Source of the DNA: JABMQB01 sp964575025
GTDB lineage: Bacteria; Bacteroidota; Bacteroidia; Bacteroidales; Prolixibacteraceae
DNA: 64,000 nt
NCBI GenBank assembly: GCA_964575025.1
Contig: CAZNPV010000009.1
Location: forward strand, 27,106 to 91,105
Direction: 5' to 3'
The notes under the pieces are model-generated. The model saw only the letters and a list, made by a program, of their open reading frames with translations, did no database searches and was not told the origin of the DNA. Position numbers and translations under genes: made by a program. Below, in pieces: positions 34,813-45,200 of the stretch (position 1 is the first letter of the stretch; each line of letters begins with the position of its first letter).

Positions 34813-36171
34813 TTATTTTGTTTTTCTTTTATGCTTCATAAGGTAATAAAACGGTATTCCGGCAGATACGGTTGCCAGGGCAATGGATGATTCGACCGGT
34901 CGTTCAAGAAAGGAAAGAACCAGTATGCTTATGCTTGCAATCATAAAAAAAGCCGGGGCTACAGGATATCCGGGAAGTTTTACAGAACTCATTTTTTTGA
35001 TACGGATCTTAAAAACACCTGCTGCTACGATTATGGGGAATATTCCCAATGAAAAACCGAGATAGGTAAGAATCTGGTCAAACGTACCGGAAAGGACAAT
35101 AACAATAGAAATGAACGCCTGGATAAGGATAGCCAGTGAAGGTACCTTTGTTTTCGGATTTATTTTTGCGACCTGTTTAAAAAAAAATCCATCCTGTGCC
35201 ATCGAGTAGGTTACCCTGGGCCCAAGGATCAGAAAAGCACTTAACGATGAAAAAAGGGCAAAAGAGATCAACAGGGAGAATACCACTTCGAAATGATTCC
35301 CAAAAGCATAGCGAACCGCAAGCCCTCCGATAGAAATAGTACCCATCATTTTTTCAGGGGGGATGGCAAAAACAAAAAATACATTCAGTCCGAGGTATAA
35401 AAGAATGACAATTCCGGTACCCAGTAAAAGGGATCTGGGGATATTTTTTACCGGGTTTTTAATTTCAGATCCTATATAGGTCGATGCGTTCCATCCACTG
35501 TAGGCAAACATAATCCACATCAGCGACAAACCGATGGATTTCCATCCCGACAGATTGAATGAAAAATCAACAGGAGGGTGAAAATGAGTGTAGCTTCCTT
35601 TTCCGAAAAGCAACCCTGAAGCGATCAATCCACCCACGAGAATAATTTTCAGCAGGGTCAGCCCGTTTTGTACCCGGGCGCTGGTCTCAATTCCTCTCAG
35701 ATGAATCGCAGAAAAAATGCAAATGATCAGGACAGCCAAGCTTTTTTTGAGGATTTCTCCATCCATGATCCCTGATTCATAGCCCAGCGATACTATTTCA
35801 GGGAAAGCCCGGGTGAAATATTCACTGAATCCGATGGCAGAGGCAGCAATAGGAGCTGAAAAGCCTGCAACAAAAGAGATCCAGCCACTTAAGAAACCCG
35901 GTAAAGGATGAAAGAGATCGTGAAGAAGAATGTATTCCCCACCGGCTTTAGGTATGGTTGCCCCCACTTCGCCATAGGATAGAGCACCACACAGGGCGAT
36001 TAGCCCGGCAACACCCCACAAAAGGATCATCATTGGCGGGTTTCTTAACGATTCCATAAGCAAACCAGACGTTACAAAGATTCCTGCTCCGATCATATTG
36101 GCAACGACAATATTGATGAGTGGAAACATCCCAAGCTTCCGTGTGAGGTGCATGTTTTCCACGCCTGCCAT
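34813..36171 (-). CDS. APC-family amino acid permease
   Basis: A 452-residue inner-membrane transporter with about 12 hydrophobic segments. The start of helix 1 (NMIGAGIFVTSG, about 25-36) is the classic unwound substrate site of the amino acid-polyamine-organocation superfamily, LAT/PotE-like. AKAGGEYILL-type sequence (PKAGGEYILLHDL) and the WNASTYIGSEIKNP loop fit amino acid exchangers. It should take up or exchange amino acids; the specific one is not evident. It lies 5 bases downstream of an O-methyltransferase gene on the same strand. Confidence 0.88.
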   Translation of the reverse strand: MAGVENMHLTRKLGMFPLINIVVANMIGAGIFVTSGLLMESLRNPPMMILLWGVAGLIALCGALSYGEVGATIPKAGGEYILLHDLFHPLPGFLSGWISFVAGFSAPIAASAIGFSEYFTRAFPEIVSLGYESGIMDGEILKKSLAVLIICIFSAIHLRGIETSARVQNGLTLLKIILVGGLIASGLLFGKGSYTHFHPPVDFSFNLSGWKSIGLSLMWIMFAYSGWNASTYIGSEIKNPVKNIPRSLLLGTGIVILLYLGLNVFFVFAIPPEKMMGTISIGGLAVRYAFGNHFEVVFSLLISFALFSSLSAFLILGPRVTYSMAQDGFFFKQVAKINPKTKVPSLAILIQAFISIVIVLSGTFDQILTYLGFSLGIFPIIVAAGVFKIRIKKMSSVKLPGYPVAPAFFMIASISILVLSFLERPVESSIALATVSAGIPFYYLMKHKRKTK

Positions 36172-36176
36172 GCTAC

Positions 36177-36827
36177 TTATTTATCGACTGTTTTGTAACT
36201 GACCGATATCCCTGAGGTGTTTACATCGTCGATGGTTGTTTTAAAATCGGATTGATTCAGGACATAGTCCAGGAATTCCTGCAAACTCCCGGTATTATTT
36301 GTTGTGGTTATCGTATGCGCTGTAAAGCATCCTCCATCCACAATTTTGTTTTCAAGCTCCCGGAAATAGTTTTTGTACCAACTTTTGTCGGCATCGCAAA
36401 AAACAAAGTCTATGGGGTCCTTCAGCCTTGGAACCAGTTGATGGGCGTCTCCCAGTCTGGCATCAATAAACTCCGTAAGGCCGGCTTCCTCAAAGTTGGC
36501 CAACGCCTTTTGGTACCTGGTTTCATTGATTTCGATCGTGATCAGTTTCCCCCCGGTTTTGCTTAACGCCCAGGCGATCCAGATCGCAGAATGACCTGTT
36601 GACGTGCCAATCTCTACCGCATGCTGGTACTTATTTTCCAAAATAATATTGTAAAGAAATACCCCATCTTTTGTGGGGATGTTCTGTTCATGCCACCGGT
36701 ATTGGTGTTTCTCCAGGAATTTTTCCACTTTTTGATCCAGTTCCGGATTGTCCTGGTTGTTCTGCCGTGTGGTATTTGAACAACCGGCCAGGATCAGGCA
36801 TGAAAGGAGAAGAAAATTGAGTCTCAT
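36177..36827 (-). CDS. O-methyltransferase with lipoprotein signal
   Basis: A 216-residue class I SAM-dependent methyltransferase of the O-methyltransferase (caffeoyl-CoA/catechol) type. Motif I is AVEIGTSTGHSAIW at about 71-84, motif II LITIEINE, and FVFCDADKSWY the metal-binding acidic motif. Unexpectedly it begins with a clear lipobox leader: MRLNFLLLSCLILAGCSN, with Cys16 as the lipid site. SAM is not known to be available outside the cytoplasm, so this is puzzling: either a non-exported protein with a misleading N-terminus or an enzyme with another task. There is no good alternative ATG before the catalytic domain. Confidence 0.82.
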   Translation of the reverse strand: MRLNFLLLSCLILAGCSNTTRQNNQDNPELDQKVEKFLEKHQYRWHEQNIPTKDGVFLYNIILENKYQHAVEIGTSTGHSAIWIAWALSKTGGKLITIEINETRYQKALANFEEAGLTEFIDARLGDAHQLVPRLKDPIDFVFCDADKSWYKNYFRELENKIVDGGCFTAHTITTTNNTGSLQEFLDYVLNQSDFKTTIDDVNTSGISVSYKTVDK

Positions 36828-37052
36828 CGTTATGTTCCTGTTTTTTTAATGGTCGTTGAATTATTAAAATTACAAATTCTTTCTGTTTTTTTTTAAATCT
36901 GCAAAAAAAAATGAAAAACACCGCTGGGTTTGCAGAAATTCACATTTTTCTGTAACTTAACAATGATTAATATTGAAAAAAAGATCAAAACCGGTCTTTG
37001 AGGCATACGTAATGTATAAATAACTAACATTCAATAAATTAAAATTTTAACC

Positions 37053-37385
37053 ATGAAAAAATCAATTTTTATCTTTTTGTTGGCTTTTGGTATTATGGGA
37101 TTGGATGCCTGTAATAAGGATGATGATGAGAATAACGGTAACGACTCAATAAATTGGGCAACTGAATTACAGGCAGAGATTGAAGCAGTTAATCTGGCGG
37201 CTCAGGCCTATATAAGCAATCCTACGACAGAGAACTGTCTCGCTTACAAAGCAGCTGCACAGGCTTACCTGGATGCATTAAAACCTTATGGCAACAACCC
37301 TGCATTGACCGGACAAACCAGGGAGCAATGGGAACAGGCACTTGCAGAGGCCCAGGAGTCTGTTGATAACATTGATTGTTCATAA
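37053..37385 (+). CDS. Small putative lipoprotein
   Basis: A 110-residue protein with a hydrophobic leader and a lipidation-like Cys20 in GLDACNK, then an acidic linker (DDDENNGND). The mature part is a helical repeat of Ala-rich segments (QAEIEAVNLAAQAYI, then CLAYKAAAQAYLDAL, then EQWEQALAEAQESV) with two further cysteines that might form a disulfide. I do not recognise the family. It lies 125 bases before tssG on the same strand, so it might belong to the secretion locus, where TssQ is a lipoprotein, but I see no sequence ground for calling it TssQ. Confidence 0.65.
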   Translation: MKKSIFIFLLAFGIMGLDACNKDDDENNGNDSINWATELQAEIEAVNLAAQAYISNPTTENCLAYKAAAQAYLDALKPYGNNPALTGQTREQWEQALAEAQESVDNIDCS

Positions 37386-37509
37386 GGAAAGGTATAGAAA
37401 ACTTTTTTTTTCAAATCTGTCCGGTAATGTATCCCGCTGAAAGTTTTGACAACAGATTGCTTGTCAAACCAGTTTTTTATTGTTCTCTGTTTTTTTATAT
37501 ATTGTTCAA

Positions 37510-38463
37510 ATGAATTTACAGGAAAAATCCGAAACAATAAATGCGTTGCTGATCGATCTGAGTGCGGAGTATTTGGTATCGTGCCTGTTGGATGAAGGGA
37601 TGTCCCGTACCGATATTATGATTTTTTTCGATGGGGTGCTAAAACGGAAATGGTCTGCTGATATTAACCGGGCAGAGGTGGAAGTATTTGAAAACGGAAA
37701 GGAGGCATTATGCCTTCATTTAAACCGGGCTGGTATCTACGACACGTTACCTGAAGCCCTTTTTCATCAATTTCCGGAACCCAGGATTGCTTCAGGCGAG
37801 GATATGGCCAAAGAATCGATGAAGCTGAGATTGGAAGAGAAGAATATTCGTTCTTTTTTCCGGCCATTTGAGAATGAGATATTTATGCAAAAAGTCTATC
37901 TCACCCTGAAAGAAACCCGGGAATGGGAAAGCCTTTACGCTGATTTTCTGCATGGCTTAATTCCGGATTTCTGGAACATTGATAAAAAAATACCTCCCAG
38001 GTATGCATTGAGGCTCATTCGGTTTCTACCTTTGGCTTTTAAGATTGCCGGAAGATACAGCCTTACGGCCCGTTGTTTGGGGCAGATTTTAGGGGAAGAG
38101 GTAAAAATGGAAGTACAATATGACGAGAATGAAAACAACGGGAAATTAAAAGAGGAATATCCGGTCAGAGGAGGTTTTTTAGGCAAAAGCAAACTTGGCA
38201 CTGACCTTGTTGTAGGGCATACAGTTTCCGGATTTATCGGGAAGCTGGTAGTAACCATCGGACCGTTAAGAAAAACCAGGCCGGAAGATTTTTTCCCGGG
38301 AGGGCCGGTGGACCTTTTGCTTGCGTCTTTCTATGGTTATTTTGTCCCGGTGGAACTCGATGTGGAGACTAAAATACGTGTTCCGGAAGAACATAAACTG
38401 GTTGCCCTGAAGCCTGAAAATGAACCGGGAGAGGCTTTTTTAGGGTACAATACGGTATTGTGA
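37510..38463 (+). CDS. tssG: Type VI secretion baseplate protein TssG
   Basis: A 317-residue baseplate wedge protein when started at MNLQEKSET; the 10 residues encoded upstream depend on a non-conserved start. The TssG hallmark is in the C-terminal half: RFLPLAFKIAGRYSLT, LGQILGEEV, then KLGTDLVVGHTVSGFIGKL, followed by VTIGPL and FFPGGPVDLL. TssG pairs with two TssF copies to form each wedge. It is the first recognisable T6SS gene of the plus-strand unit. Confidence 0.82.
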   Translation: MNLQEKSETINALLIDLSAEYLVSCLLDEGMSRTDIMIFFDGVLKRKWSADINRAEVEVFENGKEALCLHLNRAGIYDTLPEALFHQFPEPRIASGEDMAKESMKLRLEEKNIRSFFRPFENEIFMQKVYLTLKETREWESLYADFLHGLIPDFWNIDKKIPPRYALRLIRFLPLAFKIAGRYSLTARCLGQILGEEVKMEVQYDENENNGKLKEEYPVRGGFLGKSKLGTDLVVGHTVSGFIGKLVVTIGPLRKTRPEDFFPGGPVDLLLASFYGYFVPVELDVETKIRVPEEHKLVALKPENEPGEAFLGYNTVL

Positions 38464-38469
38464 AACGAG

Positions 38470-38497
38470 TCCCGTTCCAATGAATATCAGGACGGGA
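38470..38497. repeat. Hairpin after tssG
   Basis: TCCCGT pairs with ACGGGA, with an extra CC/GG pair inside, in the 115-base gap between tssG and tssK. No T tract follows, so it may moderate rather than end transcription. It loosely resembles the CCCGAT hairpins near 1.6 and 3.5 kb. Confidence 0.5.
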
Positions 38498-38578
38498 TGA
38501 GTCACCATAAATAATTACAAATTTAGACGAATCAGAATAACATTATCTGTTTATAAACTTTAAAATGAGTTTTGCATT

Positions 38579-39715
38579 ATGTCACCAACATTAAAATACT
38601 TCAATGTAAACTGGGAAAACGGGATGAACATCAGCAAAGATCATTTCATCCAGCAGGAAAACAATTTTACGGACAGGCTGAGAGACAACCGGGCTGTTTT
38701 TTTGAACAGCAGGAATTTTGGGTTGCTTCCTCTTGATTCAGCTTCGGACATTTCCATAAAAACGGGAATTAAAATGGACAACCAGAATTTTTTACGGGTA
38801 AAGGTTTTCTGCTGCCGGGCAATTACCCAGGGAGGGGTACGTATCGAGATCCTTGAAGATTTTCAGCTTCCCGAACTGGAGATTGATCTTTCAAAAGAAC
38901 TGGAGTCCAGCAGGCATGAAGAGGGGGGTGATTATTTTATTCTTCTTACGGCGAATCCGTTTAACCAACAGGTTTTCGGTGAATTAAACGCGGATGAGGA
39001 ACCTCCCCGCTATCCTTTTACGATACCGCACTACAAAGTGCATGTCATTGCTGAAAAACGGTTAGCACGGGAAGGTGTCCATCCGTACTCATTTTTTATT
39101 GGTAAATGTAAAATTGAACAGGGAAAACCTGAAATCTATGAAGATTATCTTCCGCCCTGTATGACAGTGAGAAGCCATAACCGACTCATAGGGTTTTCCG
39201 ATTCAGTGGAAAAATTTTTCAGCAAGCTTGAACTCGATTTGTTGAGCATTATACGGAAAATCAAAGAAAAAAACCAGGACACCAGCCTGGCTCTGTCGGT
39301 GCGGGTGCTTTCAGAAAACCTTCTGGGATATGTAACCAATAACCACCTGCGCCTGCGTTGGCAAACAAATGATATGGCTCCTATTCACCTTTTTATGTAT
39401 ATTGCGACAGCAGCCAGGGTAATCCGTAATACAATTGATTCCTTTACTGCTTCCGATAAAGAGGAGCTATTAAATTATTTTACCAACTGGTCGGAATTGA
39501 AACAGGGCGATTTTGAAAAACTTCTTGTTTACTGTATTAATTTTGAATACAAGCATTTTGATATTCTCTTCAGTGTCGAGCAATTTACGGAATTTATCCA
39601 GATCATTGCCCTGTTGTTTGATAAACTGGAATCACTGGCTTATATAGGAAAAAAGAAGGAAACCAATATTTTTGTGAAAGAACAGAAATCCAAACGAAGT
39701 TTCCTGGCCGATTGA
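38579..39715 (+). CDS. tssK: Type VI secretion baseplate protein TssK
   Basis: A 378-residue protein that links the baseplate to the membrane complex. The N-terminal shell domain shows the family opening, VNWENGMNISKDHFIQQE at about 10-27, where TssK has W..GM.L...HF..Q. The middle holds the long helices (KFFSKLELDLLSII) and the C-terminal head domain follows from about 300. It is shorter than proteobacterial TssK (about 440), as expected for the subtype iii form. It is followed by tssE. Confidence 0.83.
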   Translation: MSPTLKYFNVNWENGMNISKDHFIQQENNFTDRLRDNRAVFLNSRNFGLLPLDSASDISIKTGIKMDNQNFLRVKVFCCRAITQGGVRIEILEDFQLPELEIDLSKELESSRHEEGGDYFILLTANPFNQQVFGELNADEEPPRYPFTIPHYKVHVIAEKRLAREGVHPYSFFIGKCKIEQGKPEIYEDYLPPCMTVRSHNRLIGFSDSVEKFFSKLELDLLSIIRKIKEKNQDTSLALSVRVLSENLLGYVTNNHLRLRWQTNDMAPIHLFMYIATAARVIRNTIDSFTASDKEELLNYFTNWSELKQGDFEKLLVYCINFEYKHFDILFSVEQFTEFIQIIALLFDKLESLAYIGKKKETNIFVKEQKSKRSFLAD

Positions 39716-39738
39716 TCATGTAAAAAAAATTTTTGACC

Positions 39739-40167
39739 ATGCCAGAATATCTTGACATCCCGGTTACTGTAAACAAAATCATTCAACAGAAAGATGTACA
39801 AAGGGTCGATCTGAAAAGATCCATTCACAATATGATCCACCTGATCACAGTAACTTCCTACAATGAGGTGAGGCACGATCCTTTTTTCGGGACAGAAATT
39901 TCTGAGTATGATTTTGAGAATATTTATAATACCAATATACTAAGAGAAAAGCTGGAAAAGTCTATCCTGTATTCCATTCGTAACAATGAGAAAAGACTTG
40001 TAAACATGCAAATCAAACTGAACATTAATCAGGTGGAATTGGGAACAAAAATTCATAATAAACGGATAAAAACCCAAATAACGATGGTCCTGGACGGGAA
40101 AATTGAGAAAACCGATGAATCCTTTCAACATAAGGAGATGTTTTTTATCGGTCCTCTTTCCTATTAG
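39739..40167 (+). CDS. tssE: Type VI secretion baseplate protein TssE (gp25-like)
   Basis: A 142-residue gp25-like protein that starts sheath polymerisation. The start is the ATG of MPEYLDIPV; a TTG six bases earlier is in frame but less likely. The gp25 core is visible: LITVTSYNEVRHDPFFGTEI carries the conserved Glu and Arg region, followed by LEKSILYSIRNNEKRL and a beta hairpin. It lies 23 bases after tssK and 165 bases before tssF. Confidence 0.85.
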   Translation: MPEYLDIPVTVNKIIQQKDVQRVDLKRSIHNMIHLITVTSYNEVRHDPFFGTEISEYDFENIYNTNILREKLEKSILYSIRNNEKRLVNMQIKLNINQVELGTKIHNKRIKTQITMVLDGKIEKTDESFQHKEMFFIGPLSY

Positions 40168-40332
40168 GTAAAACGGGCAGGATAAATTTTTTACCATGAA
40201 AAGAACGATTAACGTATGATTCACATGAATTACCCTGGAAAACAATAATTTAAAAACGTAAGAAAAGAAAGAAGGCTTTAACAGGCATTATGTCATTATC
40301 TATAGTAAGAATGAGCAAATAAAGTACAAACC

Positions 40333-42198
40333 ATGCCGATTGATACGATTGATTCTATAAAAAGCAGGATGATACGGAACGCTTCAAAAATGTGGGGTTA
40401 TTCCGATGCCCAGGATGTGAATGCCTTTGATCCCGTACTGGGGTTAATGATTGGGGCCCTTGCTGAAGAGTTATACAGTATTTCAAGGGAGATCAACCGA
40501 TCGGATACCCGTGTGATAGATAAATTGCTTGACCTACTCTTTGCGGGAAACATATTTACCCATTTCCCGGCTCACGGCATTGTGTATGCAGAACCTCACC
40601 AGCCCCAGGTAACAATAAACGAGCTGTATCAGTTTTATTATACCCGGGATGTACACAGTATGGATACCAGTAAAGAAACAACGGGCAAAAGGGATCTGTT
40701 TTTCTCACCGGCATCTCCTTGCTCCCTGTTTGACGCTAAGATAAAATATCTCTTTGCCGGAAAGTATCTGTATGAGGTAGACGGGCGGCTTAAAGAGATT
40801 GTTGCAGAAGCATCCGGAAAGTCTTCACGTGAAGCCAGGACCCTGATGCTGGGGATTAAAATAAACCCGCTTATTGAATTTCTCGATGGCCTTTCGTTGT
40901 TTTTTTCTTTTAAAAATATCCGGCCGGACAGCAAATTTTCTTACATTCTTCAATCTTCAAAATGGAAAATCAACGGGAAGGAGTTGGCTTTCCGCACTGG
41001 ATTAGATGCTCCCGGAATTCAACAGGACGATTCATTTGTTGACCTTTTACAAAAGGAAAACGATATTTCCTTCAGGGCAGTTGATTTTGTCAGGGATTTT
41101 TATAATGAGAATTTTATGTCCCTTGATAAAGGGAAATACCGCGTGGCAGATTTTTTAAAGGAGGGTACTGAACCTGCCTTCCTTCAGGAAAGTTTCCAGG
41201 GTCAGAAAATTGATCTTTCTGATCAGGACATGGTATGGATAACGATAAACCTGTCACAACCCATTTCCTTTGAGGAAGTAGATGACCTGGTCGTATCTCT
41301 GAACTGTTTTCCTGTAATAAACAGGGAATTGAATGAATTTACTCATTCAGTTGTAAAGGGGTTTAATGTGGTCCCATTGGCTACCGAAGACTTTTTTTTC
41401 GATCTGCGAAGAGTTACTGACAGCGAGGATAAAGTATACAGGTCCCGGAATTCTGCTGAAGTTAACCAAGAAGAAGGCCGTACCTGTTATGTCAGGCAGG
41501 AAGGAGTGGCCCGTTTTGATTCCCGGGATGCCCGGGAAGCCATAAAACATCTTACGGACCTGGTCAGGGATGAAGCAGCAGCTTTTTCAGCAAAAGGGAC
41601 AGATCTGATTTCCTTTGAATTAAAACAGCTGGATCAGATCCTGAGCCGGCTGGAACAACGAATGAACAACTCCGGTTATGGCCATGATCAGAGCTCATAT
41701 CTTATCCTTGAATCTGCTGAAGAATACGATAAAATACATGTACAGTTCTGGTCCATAGCGGGAGATAGGGCCAACAACATACGCCCGGGAAGTAAATTAT
41801 CAGTCTACCAGGGTGTTGATATCGATGATAAAAGCGCTGTATTATATACTCAGACCGTTGGCGGCAGACAAAAACTCTCGAAGGACGACAAACTCAACAC
41901 CTTGAGGCGGTCCTTGTTATCAAAAGGCAGGATTGTTACTATGGAGGATATAAAAGCACTATGTTTTGAATTGTTCGGGAAAAACCTGATTAAGGTGGAA
42001 GTGAAAAAGGGGGTGATGCTTGATTCTTCGCAGGGCAAAGGAATGACCCGTACACTCGATATTCATCTGTTTTTTAATAAAAAAAATACATTAACCTCTG
42101 AGGATATAGGGTATAAAACCAGGAGTCTTAAAGTCAGATTGTCTAAAGAATCAGTGAATCTGATGCCATACAGAGTGATTGTAAAACAGGTGGACTAA
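40333..42198 (+). CDS. tssF: Type VI secretion baseplate protein TssF
   Basis: A 621-residue baseplate wedge component. The N-terminus (IDSIKSRMIRNASKMWGY, DPVLGLMIGALAEELY, LLDLLFAGNIFTHFPAHGIV) matches the subtype iii TssF form in which the opening resembles phage J-type baseplate proteins. The end contains LRRSLLSKGRIVTMEDIKAL and a ferredoxin-like fold typical of the family. Two copies of TssF with one TssG build a wedge. A PKD-repeat gene follows after 95 bases on the same strand. Confidence 0.85.
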   Translation: MPIDTIDSIKSRMIRNASKMWGYSDAQDVNAFDPVLGLMIGALAEELYSISREINRSDTRVIDKLLDLLFAGNIFTHFPAHGIVYAEPHQPQVTINELYQFYYTRDVHSMDTSKETTGKRDLFFSPASPCSLFDAKIKYLFAGKYLYEVDGRLKEIVAEASGKSSREARTLMLGIKINPLIEFLDGLSLFFSFKNIRPDSKFSYILQSSKWKINGKELAFRTGLDAPGIQQDDSFVDLLQKENDISFRAVDFVRDFYNENFMSLDKGKYRVADFLKEGTEPAFLQESFQGQKIDLSDQDMVWITINLSQPISFEEVDDLVVSLNCFPVINRELNEFTHSVVKGFNVVPLATEDFFFDLRRVTDSEDKVYRSRNSAEVNQEEGRTCYVRQEGVARFDSRDAREAIKHLTDLVRDEAAAFSAKGTDLISFELKQLDQILSRLEQRMNNSGYGHDQSSYLILESAEEYDKIHVQFWSIAGDRANNIRPGSKLSVYQGVDIDDKSAVLYTQTVGGRQKLSKDDKLNTLRRSLLSKGRIVTMEDIKALCFELFGKNLIKVEVKKGVMLDSSQGKGMTRTLDIHLFFNKKNTLTSEDIGYKTRSLKVRLSKESVNLMPYRVIVKQVD

Positions 42199-42293
42199 AA
42201 AAAACAATAAAAGGAGATATCCCTTACCGGAGAATTGCGTATACGATAAATAAATTTGTTATTTGAATGTGCTAATATTAAGAACCAGGGAAT

Positions 42294-45200
42294 ATGAAAG
42301 CAAACATAAAGTATTTCGGCGTTATCCTGATATTTTCTCTTTGTGCCAGAACAGGGGTGTCACAGGAAAATTATGCATCCAATATATCAAGAAGTATAGA
42401 TGAAGAGAAGATGCTCATTACCTATGACATTGCTTCTCCGGGGAGTGTGAGGTCATTCAGTGTCATCTTATTACTGACGTACGAAGGCAGGCAGGTTGAA
42501 GCACCGTCTGCATACGGGGATGTAGGTTCCAATATCAGCCCGGGAGATGAAAAAGCCATTGTCTGGTATTTTAAAGATGATTTCAAGGGGGATATTGAAA
42601 AGGTGAATGTGGATGTCCTGGTTTACAGGGAGAATGAGCCCCAGGCGATTTTTGAAATCGCTTCAGTGAGCAATAACGGATATGCCCCCTGTGAAGTAAC
42701 CTTTAGCAACCGGTCGTCCTATGCCAATGAATATCAATGGAATTTTGGCGATCCCTCTTCAGGAACACGTAATCTGTCGTTTGAAAAAGACCCTGCTCAC
42801 ACCTATCATGACGGAGGGATTTATCCCATTGCCCTCACAGCAAGAAATACCCAGTTGAAACTTGAAAATACCTATTACCATAGCATAGAAATTAAAAGTT
42901 ACGATCCTACCATTGCTGATTTTGAAATTGAGGGAAACAACCAGCTGGCACCGGCGAGAGTTAATTTCCGGAATGAATCTGTCAATGCAGACCGGTACCA
43001 TTGGAATTTTGGCGATCCTTCGGGGGGCAGAAAAAATGAAACAGACAAGGAAAATCCAAACTATAAATATAAAGAACCCGGGACTTATACAGTGGAACTG
43101 ATTGCCATTAATAATTTCAGTGGTATCCCTGATACGCTTACCAAAGAAGTGGTTGTTGAACAGGAAAAGGTTGCTGAAGCCGCCTTCATTTATACAAAAT
43201 CATCGGATACGGCTCCTGCGACGGTGGTTTTTAAGAATACATCCGTTCATGCTGTGAAATATGAATGGGACTTTGGGGATCCTTCATCGGGAGAAAAAAA
43301 TACTTCAGAAGAAAAAGATCCGGCTCATCTGTATAGTCAACCGGGAAATTATGAGGTGGAACTTGCTGCCTGGGCAAAGGGAGAAAGAAAACCCAGCACC
43401 TATACCGACGAAGTGTCCGTCAAAGAGCTCCCTAAACCACCGGAAGCAAGATTTTCCATTCAGAACAACAATGTATTGGGGCCTGCTACGATTGTATTTG
43501 AAAACAATTCAATGAATGCAGAAACCTATTCCTGGGATTTCGGCGATCCGGATTCGGGGAAGGATAATTCCTCCGAAAAGATAAATCCTGCGCATACGTA
43601 CCAGAAAGCCGGAAGATACAAAGTGGTTCTAACCGCTTCCAACAGCAATTTTAACACCAAAAGTACAACAAGCAATTATGTGGTTGTAACTGAGCCTTCC
43701 CGTCCGAAAGTAACTCCGGAAGCCAGGTTTTCCATTGATAATAACAATATTCCTGCCCCGGCAGTGGTTAGATTCACAGGCCAGGCAATGGATGCAGATA
43801 CTTATTCCTGGGATTTCGGGGATGATGACTCGGAAGATAATACGTCGGTATTGCAAAACCCGGTGCATGTTTATTCCGAAGCTGGAAGATACCGGGTAAC
43901 GCTCACAGTAAAGAATGAGAGCTCAGACAAAACGGATCAGTTTTCCGATTTTGTTACGGTTACTGGGCCTGAAAAACCAGCTGTACAACCGGTGGCAAAA
44001 TTCACTACCCGCATGGAAACAACAACTGCCCCTGCGGTTGTGAGGTTTTCAAATGCTTCAGAGGATGCAGACAGCTATGAATGGAACTTCGGTGATCCGG
44101 GATCGGATAACAACACCTCCTCACAGGCCAATCCGAGCCATACCTATTCCGAAGCAGGAAGGTACCAGGTTGAATTAACAGTTTCCAACAAAAAATCCGG
44201 TTTAACAGATCGTTTTTCTGAAACAATTACAGTTACGAAACCCCTGGTTACCCCTGTTGCGGATTTTGAAATACAGCATACCCGTCCCGAGGCACCGGCA
44301 AGGGTTGTTTTTATCAATCATTCAGAACATGCAAACAGCTTTGTGTGGGATTTTGGTGACCCTGCATCAGGAGACCGGAATGCCTCCACACAGGAACATC
44401 CGGAACATGTATACGAAAATCCAGGTGAATACAAGGTGCAACTGGCCGTGCTGAACAAAGAATCAGGAAAAGAAGATGTGACTGAGAAAAAGATAACCAT
44501 CATCAGTCCTCCCGAGCCCCCGGTAGCCGACTTTGAAATGACCTTACACAGTGAATATATTCCTGTTGTGATTGATTTTAAGAATCTTTCAGAAAATGCT
44601 GATTCATACCAATGGAATTTTGGCGATTTTGATTCTGAAAAAAACGTATCATCGGCTGAGTCTCCCACCCATGCTTATACAGACCCGGGAAAATACAAAA
44701 TTACCCTCGAAGCAGTTAACTCACGAAGCGGTGAAACACATGAAATATCAAAAGAAGTAATCCTGAGGAGTGATTTTACAACCTTTGTTAAAACGGATGA
44801 ATGGAAAAATGATTATTTCAAGGCCCTTGCTGTGGTACCCATTGAAAACAACCATACAGTTATTCTGTTTCAAGGTGACGGGGAAAATTCAACCCTGGTT
44901 AAGATGACCGGTGACGGGCAGGTAACCGATGAAAGAAAACTGGATAACCAGGTATTTGATATCATCCGAAGTGACGAAGGGGATGAACTCATTCTTCTGG
45001 GAAGCAACGAATCGGGAAACCTTCAAATTCAAAAAATTACCCGGGATTTAAAGAGCGGAGACCCGGTGGTTTTGCAGGAAAAGAAAAACTTCAAAACCGA
45101 TTTTGCGCAACCTTTCCTGTCGCTGAGTCTGGCGGGTGAGATCGGTTTGGTTGCCAATGCCCTGAATGACAGATATCCTATTGATATTTATTTTCAAAAG

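Noticed and set aside
37053..37385. Naming the small lipoprotein tssQ because it precedes tssG.
   Set aside because: Only position and a lipobox support it; I see no sequence feature diagnostic of TssQ.
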